Of a DNA stretch of 20,628 nucleotides, positions 1-10,047 are shown in pieces. Under the pieces are notes generated by a model that had not been told where the DNA came from, searched no databases, and was given only the letters and a program-made list of their open reading frames with translations. Positions within the stretch are counted from its first letter, which is position 1. Every line of letters begins with the position of its first letter. A program made the position numbers and the translations under genes. Source of the stretch: an uncultured Acidobacteriota bacterium (GTDB lineage Bacteria > Acidobacteriota > Vicinamibacteria > Vicinamibacterales > UBA8438); the NCBI GenBank assembly GCA_913043805.1, contig CAJWMX010000004.1:1-20628 (forward strand), read 5' to 3'.

Positions 1-38
1 TCACCATCTGTCGCCACGACCTGATCCGCGCTCGTCAC
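1..38 (-). CDS. Start of an unidentified dcw gene, cut by window edge
   Basis: A GTG codon at 38-36 opens a frame that stays open to the window edge and reads MTSADQVVATDG. It starts 7 nt beyond the ftsW stop on the same strand, which is where murG commonly follows ftsW in dcw clusters. Twelve codons are too few to identify the product, and the glycine-rich N-terminal loop typical of MurG is not reached. The ATG at 49-47 that overlaps the ftsW stop is not a usable start, because a stop follows after four codons. The identity as murG is only an expectation from gene order. Confidence 0.25.
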   Translation of the reverse strand, partial: MTSADQVVATDG

Positions 39-45
39 GTCGATC

Positions 46-1152
46 TCATCCGGGATTCGACGACGCATGCTGCGATACGTTCAGCAGAATGCCCATCCCG
101 AGCAGGCTGACCAGCAAGGAAGAGCCACCGGAGCTGACGAACGGCAGCGGAATCCCCTTGGTGGGCATCAGACCAAGCACCACACTGATGTTCACGAAAG
201 CCTGGAACGCCACCATCATCGTGAGGCCGAGAGCCAGGAACGAACCGAACGCATCCGGCGCCGCGGTACTGATCCGGAGACCGCGCCACACGATGATTCC
301 GAAGCAGACCAGAACCGCGGTCGCCCCAAGGAGCCCCGTCTCCTCGGCGATGACGGCGTAGATGAAGTCCGTGTGGGGGGCCGGCAGGTAGAAGAGCTTC
401 TGCACCCCACCCATGAGGCCCTGCCCGACGACGCCGCCGGTACCGACCGCGATCTGGGACTGGATGATCTGAAAACCGTCGCCGAGCGGATCCGCCCAGG
501 GGTCGAGGAACGCCATCAACCGCCGGCGGCGGTAGTCGGCGCTGGCAAGAATGACAGCGAGCACCGGCGCCATCACCAGCGCCGTGCCGATGATGTAGCG
601 ATATCGGAGCCCCGCCGCGAAGACCATGACCGACACGATCAGCAGGAGCGTGAACGCGGTGCCGAAATCCGGTTCCAGGACGATCAGCCCGCAGATCAAC
701 GCCGTGACGCCAGCGATCGGTCCGAGCGCGTAGCGGACCTGGTCGATCTTGTGCATCCGCTGCTCGAGCATCATCGCGGTAAAGATGATCACCACCACCT
801 TGGCGAGCTCGGACGGCTGCACCCCGATGCCGCCGATGCCGAGCCACCGACGGGTGCCGTTGATGTCTGGACCGAAGAAGACCGCGACCAGGGCAACGAG
901 CGACAGCCCGAGTCCCGACCAGATGACCAGCGGCTGGCGCAGGCTGCGATAGTCGACGCGCATCGCCAGGCTCAGCAGACAGACTCCGAGCACGGTCCAG
1001 GTCACCTGCTTGAAGAGGAAGTAATAGGACGGTTGTTCGAACCGGTCCACGGCGAGCACGGCCGACGCGCTGTAGACCATGACCACGCTCACGCACAGAA
1101 GGAGCAACGTGGCCAGGAACAGCAGCTTGTCCGATTTCAGCTTTCGCGCCAT
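46..1152 (-). CDS. ftsW: FtsW, SEDS-family peptidoglycan glycosyltransferase
   Basis: This 368-residue polytopic membrane protein belongs to the SEDS family (FtsW/RodA/SpoVE). Members polymerise lipid II into glycan strands at the division septum together with a class B PBP, here FtsI. Seen in the sequence: an N-terminal hydrophobic helix at about 9-35 with the VYSAS signature, the loop NGTRRWLGIGGIGVQPSELAK at about 98-118, the segment HTDFIYAVIAEETG containing the conserved Asp, and a C-terminal FVSSGGSSLL segment. The length is normal for the family. The ATG at 1152 is preceded by a purine-rich GGCGAG. It is a distal gene of the dcw operon but is separated from murD by 201 bp, unlike the other junctions. 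FtsW rather than RodA is chosen because of this dcw location. Confidence 0.95.
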   Translation of the reverse strand: MARKLKSDKLLFLATLLLLCVSVVMVYSASAVLAVDRFEQPSYYFLFKQVTWTVLGVCLLSLAMRVDYRSLRQPLVIWSGLGLSLVALVAVFFGPDINGTRRWLGIGGIGVQPSELAKVVVIIFTAMMLEQRMHKIDQVRYALGPIAGVTALICGLIVLEPDFGTAFTLLLIVSVMVFAAGLRYRYIIGTALVMAPVLAVILASADYRRRRLMAFLDPWADPLGDGFQIIQSQIAVGTGGVVGQGLMGGVQKLFYLPAPHTDFIYAVIAEETGLLGATAVLVCFGIIVWRGLRISTAAPDAFGSFLALGLTMMVAFQAFVNISVVLGLMPTKGIPLPFVSSGGSSLLVSLLGMGILLNVSQHASSNPG

Positions 1153-1236
1153 ACTCGCCGCCTGCGTTCGACAGTGAATCGGGCTCGTCGTGCCCCGGGG
1201 CCTAAAGCTCCGGGCCGTTCGACCCGAGAAACCGTG

Positions 1237-1365
1237 CGTGAGCAGTCAACAGTCATCAGTCAAGCGTGAGGAATAGACACCGGCCTCGCAGACCGGGGCA
1301 GCCTGCGTTCCCAGCGGACGGCTCTAGACCGCCACTACCCGACTGATGACTGTTCACTGCTCACG
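1237..1365. repeat. Inverted repeat of 7-bp units between murD and ftsW
   Basis: The left arm (1237-1261) and right arm (1341-1365) are reverse complements at 24 of 25 positions, the only mismatch being C at 1247 against C at 1355. The intervening spacer is 79 nt. The left arm resolves into heptads: CGTGAGC, AGTCAAC, AGTCATC, AGTCAAG, CGTGAGG (1237-1271). The right arm, read on the minus strand, gives CGTGAGC, AGTGAAC, AGTCATC. Similar CAACAGT-type heptamer arrays have been described between genes of cyanobacteria, as I recall without checking. The right arm contains the murD stop codon and its last three sense codons. A 10-nt direct repeat, GCCTGCGTTC, also occurs at 1160-1169 and 1301-1310. 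The function is unknown; it could be a mobile or folding element. Confidence 0.75.
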
Positions 1366-2729
1366 TGTCGTCGCTCGCACCTCCCGCAAGCGGTCCACCG
1401 CCTGCTTGAACACCCGTCCCCGCTCCGCGTAGTCGCGGAACATATCCAAACTCGCGCAAGCCGGCGCCAGCAGCACGGTGCCTCCCGGCGGGGCGACGCC
1501 ATAGGCGGTCTGCACCGCCTCCGGGAGCGAATCGCGCTCCAGCACCCGCACCACGGAACCGAAGGCGTCCTTGAGGCGACTCCGCGCCTCGCCTATCACC
1601 ACCACCGCCTCGGCGCGCCGGCCGAGCACCGCGTGCAAACGCCCGAGGTCGCCTCCCTTGAAGCGCCCTCCCATGATCACGACCAGCGGAGCCTGACAAC
1701 TCTCGATGGCGCGAGCCGCCGCCTCCACGTTGGTGGCCTTGGAGTCATTGACGAAGTGCACGCCGTCAACCTCGCCAACCGGCTCGAGGGCGTGCTCGAG
1801 ACCGTGGAACTGCTCGACGGCCGCCGTCATCGCTTCCCCGGACACGCCCAGGAGGTTGGCGGCCGCACCGGCGGCCAGGACGTCGCTCAACAGATGACGA
1901 CCGGAGAGCCGAATCGAGGACAGTGGAATCAGGGGACGGTCGCCACGTCCCGTGCGATGCACGATCCGGTCTCCGGCCACCACGACGCCAGCGTCCAGCG
2001 ACCGCTCGACCGCGTAGCACTCGCGTCGGGCGACGCAGTCCCGGGTCAACTCGAGGACGGCCGAGTCATCGGCGTTGACGACAAGGCTGTCCTCACTCGT
2101 TTGATTGACGCAAATCCTCGCCTTGGCCTCGGCGTAGGCCGCGTGGTCGGCGTGCCGGTCGAGATGGTCGCTGTACAGGTTCAGAAACACGGCCACCGAC
2201 GGCCGGAAGGTCGTCGTGAGCTCGAGCTGGAAACTGGACACTTCGACCACGTGCACGGCGTCTGGAGTGGACTGCTCGACCTGCGAGCTCAAGGCGGTGC
2301 CGACGTTACCGCCCACCAGCACCACCCGTCCCCCGGCTTCGAGCATCCGCCCCAGCAGCACCGTCGTCGTGGACTTCCCTTTCGTTCCGGTGACCGCGAC
2401 GATCCGCCCCCGCACCCAACGGGACGCCAGCTCGACCTCGCTGATGATCGGGGTCCCAGCCCTTCGCGCCGTCGCGAGCACGGGCAAGGTCGGGGGCACC
2501 CCCGGGCTGAGCACGACGAGAGCGGCATCCTGCAACGTCTCGTCGCGGTGGCCGCCCAGCTCGAGCTCAACGCCGGCGCCTGTCAGCACCGTGACGTCGG
2601 GACCAACGGCTTCGCGGGACTCGGTCAACGTCACCCGCGCTCCACGGTCGGCCAGCAGCCTCGCCGCGGCTACGCCGCTACGTGCGGCGCCCACCACCAC
2701 CACCGGCATGCCATGCACGGAGAAGTCGG

Positions 2730-2733
<4 letters not shown>
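1354..2733 (-). CDS. murD: MurD, UDP-MurNAc-L-Ala:D-Glu ligase
   Basis: This cytoplasmic ligase adds D-glutamate to UDP-MurNAc-L-alanine with ATP. The 459-residue product starts with a Rossmann-like domain (MPVVVVGAARSGVAAARLL, 9-27). The ATP loop is TGTKGKST (115-122). The SSFQLE motif is at 166-171, and the C-terminal ligase domain has FVNDSKATN (327-335), GGRFKG and PACASLDMF (424-432). The start chosen is the ATG at 2733, which overlaps the mraY stop as ATGA. A longer frame runs upstream to 2817, but those 28 residues lie inside mraY and have no MurD character. The last residues, REQ, and the stop lie inside a repeat arm, so the C-terminal tail may have been shaped by that element. Confidence 0.96.
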
Positions 2734-3796
<1,063 letters not shown>

Positions 3797-3797
<1 letters not shown>

Positions 3798-5206
3798 CAG
3801 GCGCACTCCGCCTCGAGCCTGGCCACCACCTGCTCGGTTCGCATGCCGCGTGATCCCTTAACCAGCACCACGTCGCCGTCTTCCAGCCGCTCGATCAGGG
3901 CCGCCGCCGCTCCCGCGCTCTCCTCGCAGTGGATCACGTCGCTCTGGGCCATGCCGGCGTCGACCGCCGCCGCGGCCATCACCGCCGCCGCCTCTCCGCC
4001 CACGGTGAGCAACAGACCCAGCCCCGCGTCCGCGGCCTCGCGCCCGGTATCTCGATGCAACGGCAACGCCCGGGAACCCAGTTCCAGCATCTCGCCCAAC
4101 ACTGCGACCCGGCGTCCCGAACGACGGTCGCTCGCGAACGCCGCAAGGGCGGTGCGAACGGCCAACGGACTCGCGTTGTAGGTGTCGTCCACCACCACGA
4201 TTCCGCGACCGGGCCGGAGCAGTCGGCCGCGTCCGGGCGGCGCGGTGACCTTGGCGATTCGCGCCGCCGCGTCTTGTGGAGACACGTCGAAACGAAGACC
4301 GACCGCGACCGCCGCGAGCACGTTGGCCAGATTCCCGCGACCCGGTAACGAGCTCTGAAGCTGCGTCTCCCCGACCGGCGTCCGGATGGTCGCCGACGTG
4401 CCGTCGAGGCCGCGCTCATCGATGTCGGCGGCCGTCACCTCCGCGTCGGGACCGAACCCGAACGTCGTCACGTTCGCCGCGCTCCGACCGACTCGGCTCA
4501 TCACTCGCTCGTCATCGGCGTTCGCCACCACCTCGGTCGCGGCCGTCGCGCCTTCGAGAATCTCCGCCTTGGCGTCGGCGATCGCGTCGAGAGAGGGAAA
4601 GAACTCCGCATGCACCTCGGCCACGTTGGTCCAGACCCGCACGTCAGGCTCGGCCAGTTCGACCAGTCGGCTGATCTCGCCCGCCGCGTTCATCCCGAGC
4701 TCGAGTACCGCCACCTCCGGCCCGTTGGCCAACTCCAGCAACGACAGCGGCAGGCCGATGTGGTTGTTGAGATTGCCCTTGGTCCGGAACACGTCGAACC
4801 TCGACTCGAGCACCGCCGCCGTCAGCTCCTTCGTCGTCGTCTTGCCTACGCTGCCGGTGATCGCCACCACCCTGGCACCCGACTGTCGTCGGTGGTAGCG
4901 CCCCAGTTCCTGTAGGGCGAGCAGCGTGTTATCGACCACGACACCGTCGGCCTCGCCGAGCGCGTCAGGCCGCGAGACCAGCACCGCGCACGCGCCCTTT
5001 TCGACCGCCGCCTGCACGTAGTCGTGCCCATCCAACCGCTGTCCCTCGATCGCGATGAACAGCTCTCCAGCCTCGATCGCACGGGAATCGATGGCATAGC
5101 CCTCGATGCGCCGCGCTTGCCCCCCCCTGACCTCGCCTCCAACCACCGTGGCCAACTCGCCCAGCGTCAGGCTCGAGCGGGAGCGCGCCGTGCCGGTGGT
5201 CTCCAT
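3797..5206 (-). CDS. murF: MurF, UDP-MurNAc-tripeptide:D-Ala-D-Ala ligase
   Basis: MurF adds the D-Ala-D-Ala dipeptide to the UDP-MurNAc-tripeptide in the cytoplasm, the last soluble step before MraY. The 469-residue protein shows an N-terminal uridine-binding domain (DSRAIEAGELFIAIEG, 40-55), the ATP loop TGSVGKTTTKE (117-127), the central motif GNLNNHIGLPLSL, NVAEVHAEFF, and a C-terminal domain with VVDDTYNASPLA. These distinguish it from MurE, which has YAHTPD-like and DNPR motifs instead. The ATG at 5206 follows the murE stop by 18 nt, and an AGGCGAG stretch upstream may serve as the ribosome site. The length is typical. Confidence 0.96.
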
Positions 5207-5224
5207 TCGCCGACTCGCCTGGCG

Positions 5225-6733
5225 TCAGTTGGACGCCGCTCCGGTTCTGTGACGGGCAAGCGCGGCGACCGCGATCTTCCGGTCGCTGAACGGCCGCCGC
5301 TCGTCGCCGACGACCTGCTCCGTTTCGTGCCCCTTGCCCGCGATCACGACGACATCGCCAGGACCGGCCAGCGCGATGGCCCGCTCAATGGCGCGCCTCC
5401 GGTCCACGATAGCCAAATGACTCACCGCCTCGTCGGCAGACGAGACCAGGCCTCGCTCGACGTCGGCGATGATCGCGGCCGGGTCCTCGGTTCGGGGGTT
5501 GTCCGACGTCACCACCACCAGATCGCTCAGCCGGGCCGCGACCGCGCCCATCAACGGCCGCTTCGCCGGATCCCGGTCGCCGCCACACCCGAACACCGAG
5601 ATGACTCGTCCAGAGCCCAGATCCCGCGCCGTGGTCAGCACCGCTCGCAGCGCATCATCGGTGTGCGCGAAGTCGACCAGTACCTGGATGTCGTCTCCGG
5701 GCGTCGACACCCGCTCAAGGCGGCCAGGCACGTCCGTCACCTGACCGACGCCCCGCACGATGGCGTCGACAGGCAGATCGAGCGCAAGCGCGGTACTGAC
5801 CGCCGCCAGCACGTTGTAGACATTCAGCCGACCCGGAAGCGCGGTCGTGAGCGACAGCGGTCCGCGGGGCGTGTCGAGCTCGAGCGACGTGCCCTCGAAA
5901 CTGAGATCCATTCGGGTCGGCCGCAGGTCGGCGTCGCGATCGATCGCGTAGGTCACGGGACGTGCGACACCCTCGGCAAGCTGTCGTCCGTAGGGGTCGT
6001 CGACATTGACGACCGCGGGTGCCCCCGCGGGCAACATCTCGAACAGCCGCCGCTTGGCGCCGAAGTACTGGGTCATGTCGCCGTGATAGTCGAGGTGGTC
6101 CCGGGTCAGGTTGGAAAAGACGGCCGACTCGAACCGGATCTGGTCGACCCTTCTGAGCGCCAGCGCGTGCGACGACACCTCCATGACACACGCGCGCCGG
6201 TCGTGGTCCCGCATCTCGCGAAGCAACCCCTGTATCTCGGGGGCCTCTGGCGTGGTGCGAACCGCGATCTCGCTGCGCCCGCCGGTTTCGTAGCGCACCG
6301 TGCCGATCTGGCCGCACGGTCGCCCAGCCGCCTCGAAGATGGCGGCCAACAGATAGGTCGTCGTGGTCTTGCCGTTGGTCCCGGTCACTCCGACTACGGC
6401 GAGTTCGTGGCTCGGATCCCCGGAGAATGCCGCAGCCAGCTCGGCAAGCGCCGTGCGGCTATCCGCCACCTCAACCCACGGGGCCTGGACGCCAGTGGGC
6501 GCGGGCGAAGACGCCACGACCAGCAAAGCCCCGTGCGCTTCGGCATCGGCCGCGAAGTCCGACCCGTCGAACTGCTCGCCGCGCAGCGCCACGAAGACCG
6601 CGCCAGGCTGCACGCGGCGCGAGTCGTAGTCGACGGCGGTCACGGTGCGAGCCCCGAGCTCGGCCTGGGCCAACAGCCCCTCCGGGTCGGACCTGACTCC
6701 AGACAATCGAGGCAACAGCTGGCGTAGTGTCAT
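5225..6733 (-). CDS. murE: MurE, meso-diaminopimelate-adding ligase
   Basis: MurE adds the third stem-peptide residue to UDP-MurNAc-L-Ala-D-Glu. The 502-residue protein has the N-terminal domain with DSRRVQPGAVFVALRG (37-52), the ATP loop TGTNGKTTT (117-125), the EVSSHALALRRV segment (185-196), FSNLTRDHLDYHG (206-218), and the C-terminal GKGHETEQ (467-474). The substrate-specificity motif is DNPR (411-414), which in characterised MurE enzymes marks meso-diaminopimelate rather than lysine. This points to Gram-negative-type peptidoglycan. The ATG at 6733 overlaps the ftsI stop as ATGA. YAHTPD of the family reads FAHTDD here (355-360), a mild variant. Confidence 0.97.
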   Translation of the reverse strand: MTLRQLLPRLSGVRSDPEGLLAQAELGARTVTAVDYDSRRVQPGAVFVALRGEQFDGSDFAADAEAHGALLVVASSPAPTGVQAPWVEVADSRTALAELAAAFSGDPSHELAVVGVTGTNGKTTTTYLLAAIFEAAGRPCGQIGTVRYETGGRSEIAVRTTPEAPEIQGLLREMRDHDRRACVMEVSSHALALRRVDQIRFESAVFSNLTRDHLDYHGDMTQYFGAKRRLFEMLPAGAPAVVNVDDPYGRQLAEGVARPVTYAIDRDADLRPTRMDLSFEGTSLELDTPRGPLSLTTALPGRLNVYNVLAAVSTALALDLPVDAIVRGVGQVTDVPGRLERVSTPGDDIQVLVDFAHTDDALRAVLTTARDLGSGRVISVFGCGGDRDPAKRPLMGAVAARLSDLVVVTSDNPRTEDPAAIIADVERGLVSSADEAVSHLAIVDRRRAIERAIALAGPGDVVVIAGKGHETEQVVGDERRPFSDRKIAVAALARHRTGAASN

Positions 6734-8730
6734 GGAGATGACTCCAGCCCTCGACGATCGAGCTCGAGCCGGGCGAGCTGCCCGCTATTCATCACCGCAC
6801 CTGGGGCGGGACTCTGGCCGACGACGAACCCGTCGCCATTCATCTCGACCGACAGTCCCAGCTCGGTGGCGACCTCGAGCGCCTGACGCGCCCCGAGCCC
6901 GCGCAGGTCAGGCATCGTGCCCGGCGCGGTGCCGATCCCGGTCGTCCGGACCTCCGCCTGCGTTCTCGCTGCGACCGGCTGGGCGGTGACGGGCGGGAAC
7001 GGATCATCAGCCACGAGCACCGGAGCCGGCGCGTCAATATTGGGCGGCACGCCGAGCTGACGAAGCGCCGCCTCCGCGATGCGTTGGAAGACCGGCGCGG
7101 CCACCGTTCCCCCGCCGCGACTCACATCGTCGACGACGACGAGGATGGTGAGCTCGGGGCGGGTCGACGGAGTAAAGCCGGCGAACGACGCGATGTTCCG
7201 CCCGTTGTCGTCGTAACGCCCGTCGATCAGCTTCTCGGTGGTCCCTGTCTTCCCCGCGGCGGTGTAGCCAACCAGCTGCGCCCGCCGAGCCGTCCCACGC
7301 GAGACCACGTCTTCGAGTATCCGCGTCATGGTCAGCGCCGTGTTCTCCGACATGACCCGGCGGACGATGCGACGCGGGGACTCGACCCGCTCTCCCTCGT
7401 TGAGCACCGCGCGCACCAGACGCAGAGCCACGAGTTCCCCGCCATTGGCGACCGCGCTCATCGCGGCTGCCATTTGGAGCGGGGTGACCGAGATGCTGTA
7501 GCCCATCGAGACCGACGCCAGATCACTCTCGGTCAGCCTGGCCGGGTCATGCACGATCCCGCGACTTTCGCCCGGAAAATCAGACGACGCGCGTTCGCCG
7601 AACCCGAACCGCCGCACGTAGCGGCCCATCCGCTCGGTGCCGAGCCGCTGGCTCAACTGGCTGGCGCCCACGTTGCTCGAACGCACGAGCACGTCGGCAA
7701 ACGACAGCACGCCGTAGTTGCGGAGATCGGAGATGGTTCGTGAGCCGAATCGGATCACCCCAGGATTCGTGTCGAACTCCTCGGTCGGATCCGACACTCC
7801 CTCCTCGAGCGCCGCCGAGGCGGTGATCACCTTGAAGATCGAGCCGGGCTCGTAGACCGCCTGGGTGGCCCGATTCCGCCGCTGGTCATCGCTGGTCGAG
7901 GCAAAGACGTTGGGGTTGAACGTCGGCTCGTTGGCCAATGCCAGGATCTCGCCGGTGGCCGGATCCATGACCACGACGCTGCCACCCTCGGCATCATGCT
8001 CTCGAACCGCCGCGCGGAGCTCTCGCTCAGCGATGTGCTGGATGTACTTGTCGATGGTCAGCTCGAGCGACACCCCGGTCATCGGTGGCCGCTCGACCCG
8101 GCTGAAGGCTCGGCCGTGGGCGTCGGTCTGCACCAGCACCACGCCCTCGCGTCCGCTGATCTCCTCGTCGTACAGGGACTCGAGCCCGTGCAACCCCTCG
8201 TTGTCGACGCCGACGTAGCCGAGCAGATGCGCGCCCAGCTCCGAGTTCGGATAAAAGCGGCGGTTCTCCTTGATCAGTCCGATTCCTGGCAGATCGAGCT
8301 CGCGAATGCGGTGAGCCGCCTGTACCGACACATGACGTTCCACATACGCAAACAACCCGTCTCGTGAGAGTCGCGTCTCGATGGTGTCCCAATCGCCTTC
8401 GCTGCAGTCGAGGACCTGACACAGCGCATCGGTGGTGCCCACCGCATCGTCCACCTCGTTGGGCACCGCGACGACCGTATCGGCTTCCACGCTGTAGGCG
8501 AGCAGCCGTCCGTTCCGGTCGACGATCTCGCCACGCTTGGGCACGGTCTTGACCGACCGCGACTGCTGGCGTTCGGCCTGCTCCATCAAGGCGTCGTAGC
8601 GAAACACCTGAAGGTGCACCAGACGCGCCTCGATGGCCACACCCCAGAGAGCCATCACCGACGCCATCACGAGCACACGGCTCCGGACCGTACGCCGCCA
8701 GCGGTCGGGCCCGGTGGGAGTTACGGCCAT
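6730..8730 (-). CDS. ftsI: FtsI/PBP3-type transpeptidase with C-terminal PASTA domain
   Basis: This class B penicillin-binding protein crosslinks septal peptidoglycan in the periplasm, as partner of FtsW. The 666-residue protein has one N-terminal membrane anchor (about 17-39), a dimerisation/pedestal domain starting at RGEIVDRNGRLLAYS (66-80), and a transpeptidase domain. The active-site motifs are SIFK (nucleophile S297, K300), SSN (351-353) and KTGT (494-497). After a proline-rich linker (about 560-600) a single PASTA repeat follows (about 604-664, APGTMPDLRGLGARQALEVA). It overlaps ftsL by 10 nt and murE by ATGA. PASTA repeats are best known from Gram-positive PBPs and Ser/Thr kinases; the one here probably contacts peptidoglycan or the divisome (inference). 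Confidence 0.95.
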   Translation of the reverse strand: MAVTPTGPDRWRRTVRSRVLVMASVMALWGVAIEARLVHLQVFRYDALMEQAERQQSRSVKTVPKRGEIVDRNGRLLAYSVEADTVVAVPNEVDDAVGTTDALCQVLDCSEGDWDTIETRLSRDGLFAYVERHVSVQAAHRIRELDLPGIGLIKENRRFYPNSELGAHLLGYVGVDNEGLHGLESLYDEEISGREGVVLVQTDAHGRAFSRVERPPMTGVSLELTIDKYIQHIAERELRAAVREHDAEGGSVVVMDPATGEILALANEPTFNPNVFASTSDDQRRNRATQAVYEPGSIFKVITASAALEEGVSDPTEEFDTNPGVIRFGSRTISDLRNYGVLSFADVLVRSSNVGASQLSQRLGTERMGRYVRRFGFGERASSDFPGESRGIVHDPARLTESDLASVSMGYSISVTPLQMAAAMSAVANGGELVALRLVRAVLNEGERVESPRRIVRRVMSENTALTMTRILEDVVSRGTARRAQLVGYTAAGKTGTTEKLIDGRYDDNGRNIASFAGFTPSTRPELTILVVVDDVSRGGGTVAAPVFQRIAEAALRQLGVPPNIDAPAPVLVADDPFPPVTAQPVAARTQAEVRTTGIGTAPGTMPDLRGLGARQALEVATELGLSVEMNGDGFVVGQSPAPGAVMNSGQLARLELDRRGLESSP

Positions 8731-9158
8731 CGCTCCTCCCCGGTCTGCTCGGGAAGCTCGTCCGGCTCCTGTCGTCCAGCCAGGACCGCCGGCCCGGGGG
8801 GATCGGCTGGCGCGACGCGTTCGATCACCAAAGCCGCTGGGCCGGGCGCCACCATGTCCAGCTCCTCGGTCGCGATCCGCTCGATCCGACGCGGGGAACG
8901 CAACGTCTCGATCTCCAACCGAAGATGTCGGTTGATCTCGATTTCGTCAGCGCGCTCCTGTTCCATCTGCTCGATCTCGTAGCCGTGCCGCAGCAGCTCG
9001 AAGTGCTGCCACGCCGAGAACAGCAACACGGCGACCAGACACACCCCGATGGCGGCCGAGCGCCACAGTTCACGCTGCCGGGTCCGATCGATCTCCCGGA
9101 CGATCGGATTGTTCGGGATCTCACGCTTGATGTCGTATTCGAGGTCGAGACGACTCAT
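8721..9158 (-). CDS. ftsL: FtsL-like bitopic divisome protein
   Basis: FtsL is a small single-pass protein that joins FtsB and FtsQ and activates FtsWI. The 145-residue product has a charged cytoplasmic N-terminus, one hydrophobic helix (about 34-50), a glutamate/arginine-rich coiled-coil segment (about 55-90), and the typical RIERIATEELDMVAP element (91-105). The tail, about 106-145, is Pro/Ala/Glu-rich and probably disordered. FtsL sequences diverge strongly, so the call leans on topology and on the position between rsmH and ftsI. Its ATG overlaps the rsmH stop as ATGA, and its TAA stop lies 10 nt inside ftsI. Confidence 0.85.
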   Translation of the reverse strand: MSRLDLEYDIKREIPNNPIVREIDRTRQRELWRSAAIGVCLVAVLLFSAWQHFELLRHGYEIEQMEQERADEIEINRHLRLEIETLRSPRRIERIATEELDMVAPGPAALVIERVAPADPPGPAVLAGRQEPDELPEQTGEERWP

Positions 9159-10042
9159 GCCACCCTCTCCAGCGCCCGAAGCTTCGCCGAGCGCGCCCTG
9201 GGGTTGCGTTGGACCTCATCAGCGCCGGGACGCAGGGGCCGACGAGTCAGGACCCGAACCGTCGGGTCGCTACCGCCCTCGAGTTCCCGCAGCGTGTACT
9301 TCACGATCCGATCCTCGAGCGAATGGAAGCTGATGATGGCCAGCCGAGCGCCGGCCCGGAGTCGGGCGGTGACCGCGCGCACGAATCGATCGAGACCATC
9401 GAGCTCTTCGTTCACCCAGATCCGCAACGCCTGAAACGTTCGCGTCGCCGGATCGATGCGCCGGTGGCCTCGCTGACGAATCGCCCGCCGGACGGCCATC
9501 GCCAACTCTGTGGTCGTGGAGAGCGCGTCGGCATCGCGTGCCGCGATGATCGACCGCGCAATCCGTCGGGAGTGCCGCTCTTCGCCGTACTCGTAGATGA
9601 CGTCGGCCAGCGCATCCGCATCGATGTCGGCCAGCCGCTCCGCCAGCGTCTGTCCCTGGCTACGGTCCATCCGCATGTCGAGCGGGTCTTCACGGCGGAA
9701 GCTGAAGCCTCGTCCTTCGCTCTCGAGCTGAATGGTGGAGTGACCGAGATCGGCCAACGCCCCGTCGACGGTGTCGAGACCGTGTTCGTCCAGCACCGAC
9801 TCGAACGCCCGATAGTCGGCATGCACGAGCTGCGCCCGGTCGGCCCAGGGGGACAGGCGCTTCCGGGCGACCGCCAGCACTTCCTGGTCGCGGTCCAGGC
9901 CCAGCACCCGTGTCGCCCCGGCCTCGAGCAACGCCTGGGTGTGTCCGCCAGTCCCGACGGTGCAGTCGAGAACGAGGTCTCGACCGGCCGGCGCCAGGAG
10001 CTGGGTAACCTCCGAACGCAGGACCGGCTCGTGTAGAATCAT
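9155..10042 (-). CDS. rsmH: RsmH, 16S rRNA (cytosine-1402-N4)-methyltransferase
   Basis: RsmH (MraW) methylates N4 of C1402 in the decoding centre of 16S rRNA using S-adenosylmethionine. The 295-residue protein opens with HEPVLRSEV, the family start, and has the SAM-binding loop LDCTVGTGGHTQALLE (25-40), GLDRDQEVL, the ADLGHSTIQL segment and IISFHSLEDRIVK in the C-terminal half. The ATG at 10042 is chosen because HEPVL follows it directly and because it lies 5 nt after the mraZ stop. The frame stays open to 10135, but that extension overlaps mraZ and looks like noise. DLGxSSxQ of the family is DLGHSTIQ here. Confidence 0.96.
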   Translation of the reverse strand: MILHEPVLRSEVTQLLAPAGRDLVLDCTVGTGGHTQALLEAGATRVLGLDRDQEVLAVARKRLSPWADRAQLVHADYRAFESVLDEHGLDTVDGALADLGHSTIQLESEGRGFSFRREDPLDMRMDRSQGQTLAERLADIDADALADVIYEYGEERHSRRIARSIIAARDADALSTTTELAMAVRRAIRQRGHRRIDPATRTFQALRIWVNEELDGLDRFVRAVTARLRAGARLAIISFHSLEDRIVKYTLRELEGGSDPTVRVLTRRPLRPGADEVQRNPRARSAKLRALERVA

Positions 10043-10047
10043 CGCGT

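Noticed and set aside
1194..1214. 8-bp hairpin (CCCGGGGC/GCTCCGGG) upstream of ftsW as a terminator or riboswitch
   Set aside because: It needs a G-U pair that exists only on the plus-strand RNA, has no U-run, and matches no riboswitch class I recognise.
67..1269. 400-codon plus-strand open frame opposite ftsW
   Set aside because: It is the complement of a clear FtsW gene, is rich in Arg/His/Asp/Gln as expected of GC-rich antisense frames, and shows no domain.
1237..1271. CRISPR array
   Set aside because: The units are 7 bp and contiguous, with no unique spacers, and no cas genes are present.
5024..6727. 567-codon plus-strand open frame opposite murE
   Set aside because: MurE is unambiguous on the other strand; the antisense frame has shadow composition and no recognisable motif.
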